Source: Streptomyces sp. TLI_235 (lineage in GTDB: Bacteria; Actinomycetota; Actinomycetes; Streptomycetales; Streptomycetaceae). Taken from it: DNA of 64,000 nucleotides. Shown one piece after another: positions 7,932-15,240 of this stretch (position 1 is its first letter; each line of letters opens with the position of its first letter). The stretch lies in NCBI GenBank assembly GCA_002300355.1, contig NSGV01000002.1:744001-808000 (forward strand), read 5' to 3'. The notes below the pieces were generated by a model. It had not been told where the DNA came from and did no database searches. It saw nothing but the letters and a program-made list of their open reading frames with translations. The position numbers and the translations under genes are program-made.

Positions 7932-9386
7932 ATGCTGACCGTGCTGCGCAACCGCACCTACCGCCACCTGTTCACCGCGCAGGTCGTCGCGCTGGTCGGT
8001 ACCGGGCTGGCGACCGTCGCGCTGAGCCTGCTCGCGTACGACATCGCCGGCGACAACGCCTCGGCCGTGCTCGGCACCGCGCTGGCGATCAAGATGGTGG
8101 CGTACGTGGCGATCGCCCCACTGGCGGGCGCCGTCGCCGACCGAATACCGCGCCGAGCCCTGATGGCGGCGATGGACCTCACCCGGGCCTGCGTCGCGCT
8201 GACACTGCCGTTCGTCACCCAGGTCTGGCAGATCTACCTCCTGATCTTCCTGCTCCAGGCCGCCTCGGCCGCGTTCACGCCGACCTTCCAGGCGACCATC
8301 CCCGAGGCGCTCCCGGCCGAGCGCGACTACACACAGGCGCTGTCGCTGTCCCGGATCGCGTACGACCTGGAGAGCCTGTTCAGCCCCGCGCTGGCCGCCG
8401 GCCTGCTGGCCCTGGTCTCCTACACCTGGCTGTTCGCCGGCACCACGGTCGGGTTCCTCGCGTCCGCCGCCCTGGTCGTCTCCGCCGTGCTGCCCAAGCC
8501 GAAGCCCGTCGAGCGCACCGGCGACATCTACGCCAAGGCCGCCTTCGGCACCCGGCTGTTCCGGGCCACCCCCCGGCTGCGCGCCCTGCTCGCGCTGGAC
8601 CTGGCGGTCGCCGCCGCCGGGGCGATCGTCTTCGTGAACACCGTCGTCCTGGTGCAGGGACACTTCCACCGGCCGGCCGGGGCGGTCTCCCTCGCCCTGG
8701 GCGCCTACGGCGCCGGGTCGATGCTCACCTCGGTGGCCCTGCCCCGGTTGCTGCGCCGGCTGAGCGACCGCGCCGTCATGCTGCCGGCCGGGTACGCCCT
8801 CCCGGTCATCCTGGCCGCGGTCGCGGTGATCACCGCCGCCGCCCCGTCGACCTGGTCGTGGACCGCCATCCTGGTGGCGTGGGCCGCGATCGGGGCCGCC
8901 TGCTCGGCCGTCCTCACCCCGGGCGGGCGGGTGATCCGCCGCTCCGCCGCGGATGCCGACCTACCCGCCGCGTTCGCCGCGCAGTTCTCCCTCTCGCACG
9001 GCTGCTGGCTGCTGACCTACCCGCTCGCCGGCTGGCTCGCCGCCGCGGCGGGCCTCCCCGTCACCGCCGCCGTCCTCGGCGTGATCGCGCTCGCCGCGAC
9101 CGCGGCCGCGACTGCGGCCTGGCCCAGACTCGACCCGGCCCGCCTCGGCCACGTCCACCACGACCTGCCCGCCGACCACCCGCACCTCGCGGCCGCGCGG
9201 CGGACCGAGGACGGGTGGCGGCACGGCCACGACTTCGTCATCGACTCCCTGCACGGACACTGGCCCGGCCCCGCCGACCGTGCCCGTGAACGGCCGCCCT
9301 GGTCCCCGCAGGCCGACCGCGCGCGGGGCTCCGGGGCGACGACACCGGCCGGAACGACCACGAATCGGAGGAGAACCGCGCGATGA
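7932..9386 (+). CDS. MFS metal-efflux transporter with His-rich tail (NreB-like)
   Basis: 484 aa, with about 12 hydrophobic segments from residue 12 to about 405. The MFS loop 2-3 signature is seen as GAVADRIPRRAL near residues 67-78. The C-terminal cytosolic tail is unusually His-rich (LGHVHHDLPADHPHL, RHGHDFVIDSLHGHWPG), as in NreB-type nickel and related divalent-metal exporters. The start ATG is preceded by GGACGGGG. It follows an ArsR-type repressor and a probable operator, suggesting metal-induced efflux. The last ~35 residues are low-complexity and may not be structured. Substrate (Ni, Co or another divalent ion) is inferred from the tail and the partner. Confidence 0.85.
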   Translation: MLTVLRNRTYRHLFTAQVVALVGTGLATVALSLLAYDIAGDNASAVLGTALAIKMVAYVAIAPLAGAVADRIPRRALMAAMDLTRACVALTLPFVTQVWQIYLLIFLLQAASAAFTPTFQATIPEALPAERDYTQALSLSRIAYDLESLFSPALAAGLLALVSYTWLFAGTTVGFLASAALVVSAVLPKPKPVERTGDIYAKAAFGTRLFRATPRLRALLALDLAVAAAGAIVFVNTVVLVQGHFHRPAGAVSLALGAYGAGSMLTSVALPRLLRRLSDRAVMLPAGYALPVILAAVAVITAAAPSTWSWTAILVAWAAIGAACSAVLTPGGRVIRRSAADADLPAAFAAQFSLSHGCWLLTYPLAGWLAAAAGLPVTAAVLGVIALAATAAATAAWPRLDPARLGHVHHDLPADHPHLAAARRTEDGWRHGHDFVIDSLHGHWPGPADRARERPPWSPQADRARGSGATTPAGTTTNRRRTAR

Positions 9387-9640
9387 CGAGTGGACCCACC
9401 GAGCGTCCGGAGCCTACGTGCGGCGACGAGACCGCCGTGGCGGCGCAGCGCGCCGTCCGGCCGCGGCTCTGACCGCCGGTCGGCGGCACGCCCGCGCTGA
9501 CATGCGGCCCAGACCTCCGCCGTGGTGGCCGACGCCCCGGCCGCCGCCCGCTACTGCCGCGACATGATGATCCATCACGCCGAGGCCGCCGACGACAGCA
9601 CCCGGATTCGGACGGGTCCGCGGCGCCACATGCGCGTGGC
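9383..9640 (+). pseudogene. DUF305-family remnant
   Basis: A start with a good GGAGGAG site at 9383 gives only 29 codons (MTSGPTERPEPTCGDETAVA) before a stop at 9472. About 70 bp further on, another frame reads AARYCRDMMIHHAEAADDS, which matches the DUF305 core (RDMM-HH-QA-). DUF305 proteins are small exported or periplasmic proteins often found beside copper or other metal genes. The signal/TM region and most of the domain are lost through indels. The position directly after the metal exporter suggests it was once part of the same operon (start overlaps the exporter stop). Confidence 0.55.
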
Positions 9641-9719
9641 CGACCGCGACGGCGGTACGGATCCGACTCACCGGGAAAGCCCGGGTGGCGACCCACCCGG
9701 ACCCGACCGCCGCAGGCGC

Positions 9720-9911
9720 CTACTCGCCGCGGCCTCCCCGTCGACGCAGCCACCTCCGACCGAGCGTTCCCGCCGCCACATGGCACAGGGCGCCCACGGC
9801 GGCGAGAGCCAGGCCCGCCTTCGTGCCCAGCCAGAGGTGGAGCGCGAGTCCGGCCGGCACGAGGGCGATCGCCGACAGTCTCAGGACGCCTCCCGGTGGT
9901 GTGGCGCTCAT
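9720..9911 (-). CDS. Small membrane protein coupled to a methyltransferase gene
   Basis: 63 aa. The sequence MSATPPGGVLRLSAIALVPAG...LHLWLGTKAGLALAAVGALCHVAAG holds two hydrophobic segments (about residues 10-28 and 30-48) followed by an Arg-rich C-terminus (LGRRWLRRRGGRG), so the tail is probably cytosolic. Its ATG overlaps the stop of the methyltransferase gene by 4 bp, implying translational coupling. Family not recognised. Confidence 0.6.
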   Translation of the reverse strand: MSATPPGGVLRLSAIALVPAGLALHLWLGTKAGLALAAVGALCHVAAGTLGRRWLRRRGGRGE

Positions 9912-10570
9912 CGGGCGTGCTCCGGCTTCACGCCCTGCACGTAGCGGATCAACGGGAGGTCTCCGGCGACGACCTGCCCGAAGCCCGCACGACGGACCAG
10001 GGGTTCGAGCAGGTGGACGGGGTTGTGCTCCATCGCCGGGCCGGTGACGGCGCCCACCAGGTGACGTGCGATCCGCCCGCTCGGCGGGCGGAAGTCGGCG
10101 ACCAGGACGCGCCCGCCGGGGCGCAGGACCCGCAGCATCTCGGCGACCGCGCGCTCGTGGACCTGCTCGGGCAGGTGGTGGATCACCAGGCTCGTCACCA
10201 CCACGTCGTAGGTGCCGTCCTCGGCGTCGAGGTCCTCCGCGATGCCGTCGGCGAACGTGCAGTTGGCCAGGCCCGCAGCCAGGCGTCGGGCGTGGGCCAC
10301 GGCGTCACCGGAGGGGTCGATGCCCAGGACGGACCCGGAGCCGGTGACCGCCTCGGCCACGGCTCGGGTGAGGTAGCCGGTGCCGCAGCCGACGTCCAGG
10401 ACCCGGTCGCCGGGCCGGGCGCCGCTCAGCCGGGCGAGCCGGGTGAAGACGGCGCGTCGGCGGCCGAGGAAGAAGGCGGTGCTGAGCGCCTCGTATCCGC
10501 GCCCGTGCGCGATGGTCGTACCGGCGGTCCGGCTGTCGGGACTGCCGTGCAGAAAGCGTGCGAGCTCCAT
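9908..10570 (-). CDS. Class I SAM-dependent methyltransferase
   Basis: 220 aa. The Rossmann motif I is VLDVGCGTGYLTRAVAEA (residues ~57-74), motif II acid VLGIDPSGDAV, post-II FADGIAEDLDAEDGTYDVVV, motif III-like LRPGGRVLVADF. This is the Methyltransf_11/UbiE-like fold. The N-terminus (AHGRGYEALSTAFFLGRRRAVF) resembles small-molecule methyltransferases. The promoter region carries twin CTTAGTC-N2-GACTAAG dyads shared with the divergent TetR gene, so it is very probably repressed by that regulator. Substrate unknown. Confidence 0.85.
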   Translation of the reverse strand: MELARFLHGSPDSRTAGTTIAHGRGYEALSTAFFLGRRRAVFTRLARLSGARPGDRVLDVGCGTGYLTRAVAEAVTGSGSVLGIDPSGDAVAHARRLAAGLANCTFADGIAEDLDAEDGTYDVVVTSLVIHHLPEQVHERAVAEMLRVLRPGGRVLVADFRPPSGRIARHLVGAVTGPAMEHNPVHLLEPLVRRAGFGQVVAGDLPLIRYVQGVKPEHAR

Positions 10571-10582
10571 GGCCCACCCTTT

Positions 10583-10623
10583 CTTAGTCGTGACTAAGTA
10601 CTCTTAACTTAGTCACGACTAAG
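10583..10623. promoter_or_regulatory. Twin TetR operators between methyltransferase and regulator genes
   Basis: Two 16-bp dyads, CTTAGTCGTGACTAAG (10583-10598) and CTTAGTCACGACTAAG (10608-10623), have identical 7-bp arms and are reverse complements of each other, with centres 25 bp apart. They sit in the 85-bp divergent spacer. This is the expected arrangement for cooperative TetR-family binding controlling both genes. Confidence 0.85.
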
Positions 10624-10655
10624 TTTCTCTGCAAGAGGCCCACTAGGATGCAGAT

Positions 10656-11285
10656 GTGCCAGAGCCGACCCCCGCCGCAAGCCCCCGCCGGACCAGGCTG
10701 AACGCCGCCGACCGCAGAGCCTCGATCCTCGCCGCGGCCACCGAGGTCTTCGCGGAGGCCGGCTACCAGCGCGCCAAGATGTCCGATGTCGCCAGGCGGG
10801 TCGGGGTCAGCGAACCGGTCGTTTTCCAGAACTTCGGCTCCAAGGCCGCAGTCTTCGCGGCCGTCCTCGACACCGCAGCCCTGCGCGCCACGCAGATGAT
10901 GCGCGAGTGGGCCGCCGCAAGCGGGTCCACCGGCGCCTGGCTCACCCAGTTCCTGGCCCCCGACCACCTGGCACAGGTCCATGCCCGCGGCACGCTCAGC
11001 GTCCTGTTCTCCGACGCAATGGCCCTCGCGGCGGACCCGACGATCGCGCGGGCCGCCCGCAACGCGAACCAGGCCGTGGCGGAGGTGCTCACCGAACTCC
11101 TCGCCCGGGGACAGCAGGACGGCAGCGTGCACCCGGACCTCGACCCCGCCACCGCGGCCTGGTGGCTGCTCTCCCTGCTCGCCTCCCAGGGCTTCCGCCA
11201 CGCGGCCTCGCCCGAAGCCGAACGCGTCGAAGCCGGCCTCGCCGAGATGACCCTGCGCCTGCTCACCACTCCCGAGCGCAGCTGA
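10656..11285 (+). CDS. TetR-family transcriptional regulator
   Basis: 209 aa from a GTG start. The N-terminal TetR HTH is clear: RRASILAAATEVFAEAGYQRA, then KMSDVARRVGVSEPVVFQNFGSKAAVF (residues ~20-70). The helical ligand-binding domain follows (WLTQFLAPDHLAQVHARG, ARAARNANQAVAEVLTELL, AAWWLLSLLASQGFRHA). It is divergent from the methyltransferase/small membrane protein pair over twin palindromic operators, so it probably represses both directions and is released by an unknown ligand. Confidence 0.9.
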   Translation: MPEPTPAASPRRTRLNAADRRASILAAATEVFAEAGYQRAKMSDVARRVGVSEPVVFQNFGSKAAVFAAVLDTAALRATQMMREWAAASGSTGAWLTQFLAPDHLAQVHARGTLSVLFSDAMALAADPTIARAARNANQAVAEVLTELLARGQQDGSVHPDLDPATAAWWLLSLLASQGFRHAASPEAERVEAGLAEMTLRLLTTPERS

Positions 11286-11621
11286 GGGCCGTCCCGCGAT
11301 CGACCTTTGAGGGTCGGGGCGGTGCCGGGCTCGGCGGCCAGCAGGTCACGCCATCTCCACCGTCCGCCGGCCCACCGGCTTCTGACGTCACGTCGGCTCC
11401 GCACCCGCCCGCCGCGGAGGGCCCACCCCTCTCAGCGACGCCCCGCCAGTGGTGGTGCCGTCGGCGGTGACTGCGGCGAGCACTGACGTGCCTTCCCGAC
11501 CAACGCACCAACGCACCAACATCGGCCTTGAGCCGATCCGCAGGTTCCCAGCATTGCCTTCTGTGCCGCCGATTCACCGAACCACTGCCGCCGGACTCCT
11601 GTGCAATGTTACTGTCGCGCC
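11286..11621. other. 336-bp intergenic stretch
   Basis: No convincing gene, hairpin or repeat was seen here. Confidence 0.5.
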
Positions 11622-12020
11622 GTGTCCAAGAGTGAGATCGACCTGCTGACCGCCGAGTTCTTCGGCGCCTTCGACAACCGGGACGGAAAGCCCGCCGACG
11701 TGGCGCGGATCCGCCGCCTGATGCTTCCTGGTGGCGTGATCGTCAGCACCAACCCGAATTTCACGGCCTACACCGTCGAGGAGTTCATCGAGCCACGGGT
11801 GCGACTGCTGGCCGACGGCCGACTGGTCGAGTTCTCCGAATGGGAAACCTCCGAGCGGACCGAGGTCGTGGGCGACATCGCCTCGCGGTTCGGCGAGTAC
11901 CGCAAGTCCGGGATCCTGGACGGCGAGCCGTTCGAGGGCGGCGGCACCAAGACCATCCAGTTCGTCCGCACCCCGGACGGGTGGCGAATCTCGGCCTTCG
12001 CCTGGCACGACGAGGTCTGA
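11622..12020 (+). CDS. SnoaL/NTF2-like (DUF4440-type) protein
   Basis: 132 aa from GTG at 11622 (VSKSEIDLLTAEFFGAF); a GTG at 11601 would add 7 unlikely residues. The arrangement of helices followed by strands, with FFGAFDNRDG, RRLMLPGGVIVSTN, DGRLVEFSEWETSE and a closing KTIQFVRTPDGWRISAFAWHDE, matches the cone-shaped NTF2-like fold used by DUF4440/SnoaL proteins. These include small hydrolases, isomerases and binding proteins. No partner gene suggests a pathway. Confidence 0.75.
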   Translation: MSKSEIDLLTAEFFGAFDNRDGKPADVARIRRLMLPGGVIVSTNPNFTAYTVEEFIEPRVRLLADGRLVEFSEWETSERTEVVGDIASRFGEYRKSGILDGEPFEGGGTKTIQFVRTPDGWRISAFAWHDEV

Positions 12021-12140
12021 CCGACCCGGCAACGCGACCCGCTGCTCGGCCGAGCGCCCCGACCACAAAGGCAGGGTCCTCCTCGGCCATGAAGTGGCCG
12101 CAGGCGAGTCCCCGTCGGTCGTCGAAGAGCCCGATGCCGG
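12021..12140 (-). pseudogene. Alpha/beta-hydrolase C-terminal fragment next to the IS nest
   Basis: The reverse strand reads GIGLFDDRRGLACGHFMAEED then PAFVVGALGRAAGR. This resembles the C-terminal catalytic-His region of alpha/beta hydrolases of the haloacetate dehalogenase type, where CGH-LAEE-P follows the final strand and precedes the last helix. No upstream part is found on either side of the IS array, so the gene was probably already decayed. Confidence 0.45.
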
Positions 12141-12195
12141 GAAGCCGATCCGCCTCAACGGTTGCAGCCGGGCGGCTTTCCGGTACGGCGGTCTA

Positions 12196-13616
12196 GTGTC
12201 CTGCGCCGCAAGTTGCGGCGTTTATTTAGTCGCTTGTTTTCGTGTCGGCTGGCTTGATCTTGGTGAGGTAGTCGGCGAGGGATTTGAGGATCTCGTCGGC
12301 GGTCTTGGTCCAGGTGAAGGGTCTGGGGTTCTGGTTCCAGGTGGCGATCCAGGCCTTGATGTCGTTCTCGAGGGCTTTGACGGAGGTGTGGACGCCGCGG
12401 CGGATGAGTTTGTCGGTGAGCAGGCCGAACCAGCGCTCGACCTGGTTGAGCCAGGAGGAGCCGGTCGGGGTGAAGTGCACGTGGAAGCGGGGGTGCTTCG
12501 CGAGCCAGGTCTTGATCTCGGCGGTGTTGTGGGTGGCGTAGTTGTCGCACACCAGGTGGACGTCGAGCTCCCGCGGGACGGCCTTGTCTATCGAGACGAG
12601 GAACTTCTTGAACTCCACGGCGCGGTGGCGGCGGTGGAGTTCACCGATGATGGTGCCGTCGGCGATGTTGAACGCGGCGAACAGGCTGGTGATGCCGTGC
12701 CGCAGGTAGTCGTGCGTGCGGCGTTCGGGCATGCCCGGCATCATCGGCAGGACCGGCTGGGAGCGGTCCAGGGCCTGGATCTGGGACTTCTCGTCCACGC
12801 AGAGCACCACCGCCCGCTCGGGCGGGTTGTGGTAGAGCCCGACCACGTCGACGACCTTCTCCACGAACAGCGGGTCGGTGGACAGCTTGAAGGCGTCCTG
12901 CAAGTGCGGCTTGAGGTCGAACCTCTTCCAGATCCGCCCGACCGTGGATTTCGACAGCCCGGTGCGCTTCGCCATGGAGGCCCGCGACCAGTGGGTGTCG
13001 TGGCCCGGCGTGGATTCCAGCGTCGCGACGACGACGTCCTCGACCTGGTCGAGGAGGATCGACGGCGGCCGGCCGGGCCGGGGCTCGTCCTGCAGACCGT
13101 CCAGGCGGTCGGTGACGAACCGGGCCCGCCAGCGGTTGACCGTGCCCGGCCCGATGCCGAGTTCGGCGGCGACCTGCTTGTTCGTGCCGCCTTCGGCGCA
13201 GGCCAGCACGATTTTCGCGCGCAGTGCGAGGTACTGTGCGGTCTTCGCCCGCCGGGCCCATCGCGTCAACTGGGTGCGTTCGTCCTCGGTGAGCACCAGA
13301 TCCGGCTTGCGCCGGCCCGGCCGGGGCTCATCGGCCAGGCCCGCCAACCGGTCGGCGGCGAACCGCGAGCGCCACTTGCGCACCGTCGCCACGTTCGCAC
13401 CCAGGGCCGCCGCCACCCGGGCACTTGGCGCCCCGTCCGCACAAGCCAGGACGATCCGGGCGCGCTCGGCCAACCGGGCCCCCTCCCCGCCAATCGACCA
13501 ACGCGACAACTCGGCGCGCTCCTTTGCGGAGAGCACGATCTCTACGGCCTTCGGACCTCGCTGCGACACGAAAAACAGCCTACATACTTATGGCTGAAAT
13601 TTCAGGCGCAGGACAC
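12196..13616 (-). mobile_element. IS630-family element, copy 1 (1421 bp)
   Basis: Bounded by TA at 12194-12195 and 13617-13618. Terminal inverted repeats are GTGTCCTGCGCC / GGCGCAGGACAC. IS630-family elements insert at and duplicate TA. Identical in length, and by reading in sequence, to the element at 16104-17524 in the opposite orientation. Confidence 0.9.
12226..13569 (-). CDS. IS630-family transposase with duplicated N-terminal HTH unit
   Basis: 447 aa. The C-terminal DDE domain shows VVLCVDEKSQIQAL (first Asp), VHLVCDNYATHN (second Asp) and WLNQVERWFG (third acidic residue), the IS630/Tc1-mariner catalytic set. The N-terminus holds two copies of the same DNA-binding unit. Residues about 12-87 carry ARIVLACADGAPSARVAA, VRKWRSRF, DEPRPGR. 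Residues about 92-168 carry AKIVLACAEGGTNKQVAA, VNRWRARF, DEPRPGR. The related middle element has only one unit and is ~83 residues shorter. The gene appears intact. Confidence 0.93.
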   Translation of the reverse strand: MSQRGPKAVEIVLSAKERAELSRWSIGGEGARLAERARIVLACADGAPSARVAAALGANVATVRKWRSRFAADRLAGLADEPRPGRRKPDLVLTEDERTQLTRWARRAKTAQYLALRAKIVLACAEGGTNKQVAAELGIGPGTVNRWRARFVTDRLDGLQDEPRPGRPPSILLDQVEDVVVATLESTPGHDTHWSRASMAKRTGLSKSTVGRIWKRFDLKPHLQDAFKLSTDPLFVEKVVDVVGLYHNPPERAVVLCVDEKSQIQALDRSQPVLPMMPGMPERRTHDYLRHGITSLFAAFNIADGTIIGELHRRHRAVEFKKFLVSIDKAVPRELDVHLVCDNYATHNTAEIKTWLAKHPRFHVHFTPTGSSWLNQVERWFGLLTDKLIRRGVHTSVKALENDIKAWIATWNQNPRPFTWTKTADEILKSLADYLTKIKPADTKTSD

Positions 13617-13935
13617 TAGTGTCCTGCGCCGGAGATCCGTCGGCAGAATCGGGCGAGGGAGTCGAGGATCTCGTCGGCGGTCTTGGTCCAGGTGAACGGT
13701 GTGGGGTCCTCGTTCCAGTTCTTGATCCAGTTGCGGATGTCGCGTTCGAGGGCCTGGACGTTCTTGTGGGATCCGCGGCGGATCATCTGGTCGGTGAGGA
13801 AGCCGAACCAGCGCTCGACCTGGTTGATCCACGATGACCCGGTCGGGGTGAAGTGCATGTGGAATCTGGGGTGTTGGGACAGCCAGGCTCGGATCGCCGG
13901 GGTCTTGTGGGTTCCGTAGATGCCCCTATGTTTCG

Positions 13936-15024
13936 TCAAGCCGCAGAGGAAGTCGTGACGATCCCGCTCGTTGCCTGGATGTGCCGGTAGAGCTCGCGGG
14001 CGACGTAGCGCTTGAGACAACGGATGATCTCTCGCTTCGAGAGGCCTTGGGCGGTGCGGCGGTGCAGGTAGGCCTGGGTGCGTTCGTCCCAGCGTATGCG
14101 GGTCATCACGATGCGGTAGAGGGCAGCGTTGGCCTGCCGGTTTCCGCCGCGGTTCAGGCGCCGGCGCTGGGTCTTGCCGGAGGACTGCTCGACCGGGCTG
14201 ACCCCGCACAGGGCCGCGAAGGACGCCTCGTCGGTGAGCCTTTCGGGATTGTCGCCAGCGGCGATGAGCAAGACGGCGGCGCTGTCGGGCCCGACACCCA
14301 CGAGCTCCAGCAGTTGCGGCCGACAGGCCCGCACGGCCTTGGTGGTGCGGCGGGTCAGCTCCTTGACCTCCTCCGACAGGTTCTGAACCCGGCAGGCGAG
14401 CAGGCGCAACGTGAAGACGGCTTCGCCCAGGTCCCCGGCCAACTCTGCGCACGTGGCGATCAGGGCCCGGTTGGTCAGGCCTGCGAGCGACTCGCGCAGG
14501 TCGGGATCGACGGCCAGGAGGACGGCCTTGAGCTGGTTCATCGCCTGAGTACGGGCCTTGACGGCCGACTCCTTCGCCAACCGCAGGACGCGCATGTCCG
14601 CAGCGGGACCGTCCGCGGTCTTCGGCGTGGTCGTAGCGCGTCCGGACAGGACCGCGCGGGCTGCCGCGTCCGCATCGATCGCATCGGTCTTGTCGCGCTT
14701 GCGCCGGGTGGCGCGGTCGGGCTGGTTGACCTCGACGACGTCGATGCCCTCGCGGCGCAGGACGCGGGCCAGTGCGGCTCCGTAGGACCCGGTGCACTCG
14801 ACTCCGGCACGGCGGAGTGTGCCGAAGGACCTTGCCCAGATGACCAGTTGACGGTATCCCAGAGCCGTGGTCGGGAACTCTTGGTGCGCGAGTGACGCTC
14901 CCAATGAGGTGATCACCGCGGCGACGTGCACGTCCTTGTGGGTGTCGACCCCGAGAACCACCTCCTCCACGACGGAGGACTGCCGCGTGGGCAGGATTGG
15001 CTGGGGCATGCTGGTGACGGTCAC
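13936..15024 (-). CDS. IS110-family DEDD recombinase (transposase)
   Basis: 362 aa. The N-terminal RuvC-like DEDD domain shows VVLGVDTHKDVHVAA (Asp), VECTGSYGAAL (Glu) and KRDKTDAIDADAAA (two Asp). The C-terminal Tnp_20 domain shows LVGVGPDSAAVLL and ALCGVSPVEQSSGKTQRRR, then GGNRQANAAL, with the conserved serine region. IS110 recombinases use both the DEDD site and the serine, guided by a bridge RNA encoded in the element. The start is GTG at 15024 (ATG at 15009 is an alternative). The gene is intact, so the element may be active. Confidence 0.93.
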   Translation of the reverse strand: MTVTSMPQPILPTRQSSVVEEVVLGVDTHKDVHVAAVITSLGASLAHQEFPTTALGYRQLVIWARSFGTLRRAGVECTGSYGAALARVLRREGIDVVEVNQPDRATRRKRDKTDAIDADAAARAVLSGRATTTPKTADGPAADMRVLRLAKESAVKARTQAMNQLKAVLLAVDPDLRESLAGLTNRALIATCAELAGDLGEAVFTLRLLACRVQNLSEEVKELTRRTTKAVRACRPQLLELVGVGPDSAAVLLIAAGDNPERLTDEASFAALCGVSPVEQSSGKTQRRRLNRGGNRQANAALYRIVMTRIRWDERTQAYLHRRTAQGLSKREIIRCLKRYVARELYRHIQATSGIVTTSSAA

Positions 15025-15052
15025 AAGGCTCCTCGGACTGGGGCTGGTGGCC

Positions 15053-15240
15053 GAGCCGGTCCGGTGGGCGGTCAGAACTGTGACGGTGCTTTGTATGCAG
15101 CAAAGCCCCTATCGGGACACGTCCACCGGGCTGGCTCCGGCAAGTGCCGCAGGGGGCCGGAAGCCGACAGATCTACACCAAGGCAGCAGACGCCAGTTGT
15201 CACACGGGTCAGGCTCCGGCCCCCTGCGGCACTCCATGAT
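15053..15240 (-). ncRNA. Predicted IS110 bridge RNA
   Basis: Upstream of the recombinase gene, in the element's direction, two stem-loops follow each other. Stem 1 pairs 15212-15233 with 15143-15165 (about 22 bp, one bulge); its 46-nt loop contains TGTGACAACT (15195-15204), identical to the left target, and GUAG (15173-15176), complementary to CTAC at the right target. Stem 2 pairs 15123-15137 with 15053-15067; its loop contains AUAGGGGC (15105-15112), identical to the element's right end at 13922-13929, and UCACAG (15078-15083), complementary to the element's left end CTGTGA. These correspond to the target- and donor-binding loops described for IS621. The exact RNA ends are not known. Confidence 0.8.

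Noticed and set aside
12094..13695. Long plus-strand frame across the first IS630 element
   Set aside because: It is the antisense shadow of the transposase; the same sequence appears as a shadow of the inverted copy.
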